Below the pieces are notes generated by a model. The model searched no databases, was not told the DNA's origin, and worked only from the letters and a program-made list of their open reading frames with translations. Made by a program: the position numbers and the translations under genes. A stretch of DNA of 10,995 nucleotides from Firmicutes bacterium UBA3871 (GTDB taxonomy: Bacteria > Bacillota > Clostridia > Peptostreptococcales > Anaerovoracaceae). Location of the stretch: NCBI GenBank assembly GCA_002392265.1, contig DGGP01000122.1:1-10995 (forward strand). The letters are read 5' to 3'. Every line of letters begins with the position of its first letter. Positions within the stretch are counted from its first letter, which is position 1. This document shows positions 7,667 to 10,995 of this stretch, piece by piece.

Positions 7667-10600
7667 ATGAAAAACAAAGGCTTAGCTCGTAAACTGGTTA
7701 GCAGAACAGGAATATTTACCATTTTAATATTCGCTGTTGCACTGGTTGTTCTGAGCTTGGTGCTTTCATCACAGGTTAAAAGCACCGCAAACGAAAAGCT
7801 TCAGCTCACCGCTGATGCGCTTGCGCAGCAATCTGAAGAATTCTTTGATCTTCACGCTGCAATGACCGAACAGTATGCCGCTGACCCTATACTTGTACAG
7901 TATATGCAAAGTGTACAGGCAAATCCGACTTACCTCGGTGAAAATCCGATGTGGCCTACTATTCGCGCTCAGCTTCAGGCAGCGTACAGCATGCATGCCG
8001 ACACATCCGTCGAGCTTTATGTATCCAGCTGGGCAGTCAACGACATCGCTTCATCGACAGGCGAACTGATGAGCGTTGACTATCCTGGTGCTCTTGACAT
8101 CACGACCCGTTACTGGATGAACGGCCCGAGAGATACTCGTGCTACTGTATTTACCGAACCTTATACAGATTCGCAGACAGGAAACGTTGTTTGTACAATA
8201 GGTTCTCCTATTTTCGATACTGACGGCACTGTACTCGGTTCCTGCTGTGTTGACTTCTATCTGAACAGCGTTCGTGATACACTGGCAAGTGCAGAAGTCG
8301 GTAAGAACGGTTACAGCATGGTATTCCTTCAGGACGGCACTGTTTTCTATCATCCGAATGAAGAGTTTATGGGTCTTGATGCGGACGGCAATGCACAGAA
8401 CATCTCTGCTTTCAATTTTGATGAAAACCTTGTAAACGCTGTAACTGCCAACGAAGACGGCCAGCTTTTCAAATTTACCGATGAAAACGGCACAAAGATG
8501 GTTGCCGTAACAAGAGTTCTCAAAAATGTAGGATGGACAGTAATTGTTGCCCTTCCGCAGAGAGAGGCTTATGCAATGGCTCAGAACACCATCATTATCC
8601 AGATGGCTATTCTTCTCGTGGCACTCATCGGCATTCTCCTTTCGCTGCTTTTAACAACCAGAAAAGCAATTGCACCGGTTACGGAAATCGCTCACCAGGC
8701 ATCAGACCTCGCTCTTGGAAAGAAGCCTCATGGCGTGCAGAGACGTGATGTGGAAAAGGATGAGGTTGATACTCTGATAAATTCCTTCGCTGCACTTATT
8801 GATGCAAATAATGAGCAGGCTCACATCCTCGATGAGGTTGCAGCCGGAAATACCGATTTGGAGATTAATATCCGCAGTGAAGAAGATGTTCTCAACATCT
8901 CAATGAAAAAGATGGTGGCTACTCTTAATGCACTCGTTGAAGAAACCAATGAGCTCACTCAGAACGCAATCCTCGGTAACACTTCCTACAGAGGCGATGC
9001 TTCAAAGTTCGTAGGCGGTTATCAGCGCATTGTAGAGGGCTTTAACGCTACTATGGAAGCCGTTATGACCGAGATTAACATCGTTGCAAATGTTTCCGCA
9101 GCTCTCGGACGCGGCGAAGTTCCTGAGATCAGCAACAACTCGCAGGGTGACTATGCTGAAATCATGAACGCATTAAAGGGTGCCGTTGACAACATTAAGA
9201 CTCTCGTAGAAGACACTCAAAAGGTTGCAGAGGCGGCAAGAAACGAAGACTACACAGTCAGAGCAGATGCCGATAAGTACGGCGGCGAATTCAAAAGAGC
9301 TGTTGAAGGTATCAACAATACACTCGAAATCATGGCCGACAAAAAGCTCTGGTACGAGACAATGCTCGACGGTGTTCCTATTATGCTCCAGACAATAGAC
9401 CACAACGGCAACTGGACATTTGTCAACTACCCTCTCGCAAATCACTTTATCGACAGAGGCCTCTTCGAGAAGCCGTCGCAGATGGAAGGCAAACCTGCAC
9501 TTCTCGACGGAAAAGACTTCTCAGGTGTTCCTGAGCTTCTCGCAGGCAAGGCTGAGATTAACTACAGCTTTGACGGTAAGGAATATATCAGAATCACAAA
9601 ATCACTTATCGACGAAGAAGGAAACGACAGAGGATATATATGCGTATTCGAGGATGTAACAGGTGTATCACGCGCAAACGCATATACAAGCGCTGCTGTT
9701 GAAAGACTCAAGGGTAACCTCGAAAATGTTGCACAGGGCCAGTTCACTCTCGTAGAAAACACAATGGTTCCTGACGAATATCAAAAGGAAGTTGCTGCGC
9801 AGTTTGATGCTATCGACGCAAGCATAAACGATATGACAGCCTCCGTAAAACACATCGTCGAAGATGTAATGGATATGTCAAACGCTGCTGTTGCGGGCGA
9901 CCTCGAAAAGAGAATCAACGAAACCGTTCACAAGGGTGAATACGGCGATGTTGCAAGAGGTATCAACTCCACAGTCGATGCACTGATTAACCCTACATTC
10001 GAGGTTATGGAGGTACTCGAAAGAGTTGCGGGCGGTGATCTCGGACACATGGTAACAGGCGATTACAAGGGCGGTCACGCACAGTCAAAGAACGCCATGA
10101 ACAAGACCATCACCCAGCTTCGCGGTGTAATCGATGACATCTCATCTACCCTCACCCGCATGGCTGACGGTGACCTCACAGTTCACATTGATAACAACAG
10201 ATATATAGGCGATTACGAAGCAATCGGCACCGCACTTGAGACAATCGTTGCAAAGCTCCGCACAGTAATGGCAAACCTGACCGAGTCCGCAGCTCAGGTT
10301 GCGAACGGTTCAAGACAGCTCTCCGAGGCTGCACAGACCCTTGCAAACGGCTCGACAAAGCAGGCCGCAGCTGTTCAGGAGCTCACCTCCACTGTCGGCA
10401 AAATTGCAGAGCAGACTCAGCACAACGCATCAGATGCACGCGAGGCATCAACACTTGCAAACAGCGTAAAATCCAGTGCAGAGCGCGGCGACAGCCAGAT
10501 GAAGGAAATGCTTATCTCCATGGATGAAATCAACGAATCCAGTGCAAACATTTCAAAGATCATCAAGGTTATCGACGATATCGCATTCCAGACAAACATC

Positions 10601-10995
10601 CTCGCACTCAATGCCGCAGTTGAGGCAGCACGTGCAGGCGTACACGGTAAGGGCTTCGCTGTAGTAGCTGATGAAGTTCGTAGCCTCGCAGCTAAATCCG
10701 CAGAGGCTGCATCCGAAACAACAGCTCTCATCGAAGGCTCTGTTGCAAAGGTTAACGCAGGTACAAAAATCGCAAATGAAACTGCAGAAGCTCTTGCTGA
10801 AATCGTTGAAGGCATCAGCAAAGCCGCTGACCTCGTTGGCGGCATAGCAGAGGCTTCTTCCAACCAGGCAACCGGCATCAACGAAGTTAACAAGGGTATT
10901 GAAGAAGTATCCATCGTTATTCAGAGTAACTCAGCTACTTCAGAAGAATCGGCTGCATCATCCGAAGAGCTCTACGGACAGGCTGATATGCTCAA
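7667..10995 (+). CDS. Methyl-accepting chemotaxis protein with dCache sensor, HAMP-like array and PAS-like domain (runs off right edge)
   Basis: A transmembrane chemoreceptor that would sense an external ligand and control CheA/CheW at the cell pole. The frame is open for 1109 codons to the edge, far longer than a typical MCP of 550-700 residues. Order seen: first membrane segment (about 14-34); extracytoplasmic double-Cache domain (about 40-300), containing an amino-acid-receptor-like set Arg-148, Trp-150, Tyr-166, Asp-168 and Asp-196; second membrane segment (about 308-331); canonical HAMP (about 332-385, Pro-337). HAMP-like units follow, with conserved turns near residues 397, 439, 484 and 528. 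Next come a PAS-like domain (about 562-666, beginning [14 protein letters not shown]) and more HAMP-like units near 692, 745, 791 and 836. The signalling region ends with the hairpin tip [16 protein letters not shown] (969-984) and [14 protein letters not shown]. Flanking helices rich in Ala, Glu, Gln and Ser would hold the methylation sites. Family assignment is certain; ligand and partners are inferred. Confidence 0.95.
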   Translation, partial: MKNKGLARKLVSRTGIFTILIFAVALVVLSLVLSSQVKSTANEKLQLTADALAQQSEEFFDLHAAMTEQYAADPILVQYMQSVQANPTYLGENPMWPTIRAQLQAAYSMHADTSVELYVSSWAVNDIASSTGELMSVDYPGALDITTRYWMNGPRDTRATVFTEPYTDSQTGNVVCTIGSPIFDTDGTVLGSCCVDFYLNSVRDTLASAEVGKNGYSMVFLQDGTVFYHPNEEFMGLDADGNAQNISAFNFDENLVNAVTANEDGQLFKFTDENGTKMVAVTRVLKNVGWTVIVALPQREAYAMAQNTIIIQMAILLVALIGILLSLLLTTRKAIAPVTEIAHQASDLALGKKPHGVQRRDVEKDEVDTLINSFAALIDANNEQAHILDEVAAGNTDLEINIRSEEDVLNISMKKMVATLNALVEETNELTQNAILGNTSYRGDASKFVGGYQRIVEGFNATMEAVMTEINIVANVSAALGRGEVPEISNNSQGDYAEIMNALKGAVDNIKTLVEDTQKVAEAARNEDYTVRADADKYGGEFKRAVEGINNTLEIMADKKLWYETMLDGVPIMLQTIDHNGNWTFVNYPLANHFIDRGLFEKPSQMEGKPALLDGKDFSGVPELLAGKAEINYSFDGKEYIRITKSLIDEEGNDRGYICVFEDVTGVSRANAYTSAAVERLKGNLENVAQGQFTLVENTMVPDEYQKEVAAQFDAIDASINDMTASVKHIVEDVMDMSNAAVAGDLEKRINETVHKGEYGDVARGINSTVDALINPTFEVMEVLERVAGGDLGHMVTGDYKGGHAQSKNAMNKTITQLRGVIDDISSTLTRMADGDLTVHIDNNRYIGDYEAIGTALETIVAKLRTVMANLTESAAQVANGSRQLSEAAQTLANGSTKQAAAVQELTSTVGKIAEQTQHNASDAREASTLANSVKSSAERGDSQMKEMLISMDEINESSANISKIIKVIDDIAFQTNILALNAAVEAARAGVHGKGFAVVADEVRSLAAKSAEAASETTALIEGSVAKVNAGTKIANETAEALAEIVEGISKAADLVGGIAEASSNQATGINEVNKGIEEVSIVIQSNSATSEESAASSEELYGQADML

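Overview
The window looks like a chromosomal segment of a low-to-mid GC Bacillota, most likely a Clostridia-class anaerobe. The reasons are strong AGGAGG-type ribosome binding sites, a SpoIID/LytB-domain gene inside a ruv-que cluster, adjacent argR-recN genes, and a Gram-positive-type SOS operator. The genus cannot be named from sequence alone. Apart from the partial genes at the two ends, everything is compact housekeeping DNA with no gene-free stretch over about 210 bases. I see no transposon, prophage, CRISPR array, tRNA or rRNA.

Left part (1-5197), all on the minus strand and read right to left: ruvC - ruvA - ruvB - spoIID-like - queA - tgt (tgt runs off the left edge). The genes are tightly packed: ruvC and ruvA overlap by an ATGA, the ribosome binding site of ruvB overlaps the ruvA stop codon, and the other gaps are 14 to 77 bases. 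ruvCAB encodes the Holliday-junction branch migration and resolution machine. queA and tgt encode two steps of queuosine tRNA modification. The SpoIID-like protein is an exported peptidoglycan-lytic enzyme.

Centre (5198-5408): a divergent control region. On the minus strand a good sigma-A-type promoter (TTTACA - 17 - TATAAT) drives ruvC and is overlapped by a symmetric CAAAC-N4-GTTTG element that looks like a LexA (SOS) box. On the plus strand TTGATT - 18 - TATAAT drives argR. Between them lie A-tracts and a 12-bp tandem repeat carrying TGTACA palindromes.

Right part (5409-10995), plus strand: argR (arginine-responsive repressor) and recN (SMC-like double-strand-break repair ATPase), separated by a 9-bp hairpin followed by TTTT. 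Then comes a very long methyl-accepting chemotaxis protein, still open at the right edge after 1109 codons. It has a periplasmic double-Cache sensor with most of the published amino-acid-binding motif, a long HAMP-like array interrupted by a PAS-like domain, and the conserved MCP signalling hairpin.

No clearly new system is visible. The most informative points are the probable SOS control of ruvCAB, the sensor motif and unusual cytoplasmic architecture of the chemoreceptor, and the unassigned repeats in the ruvC/argR control region. Two start sites were corrected: ruvC to 5197 and ruvA to 4694.
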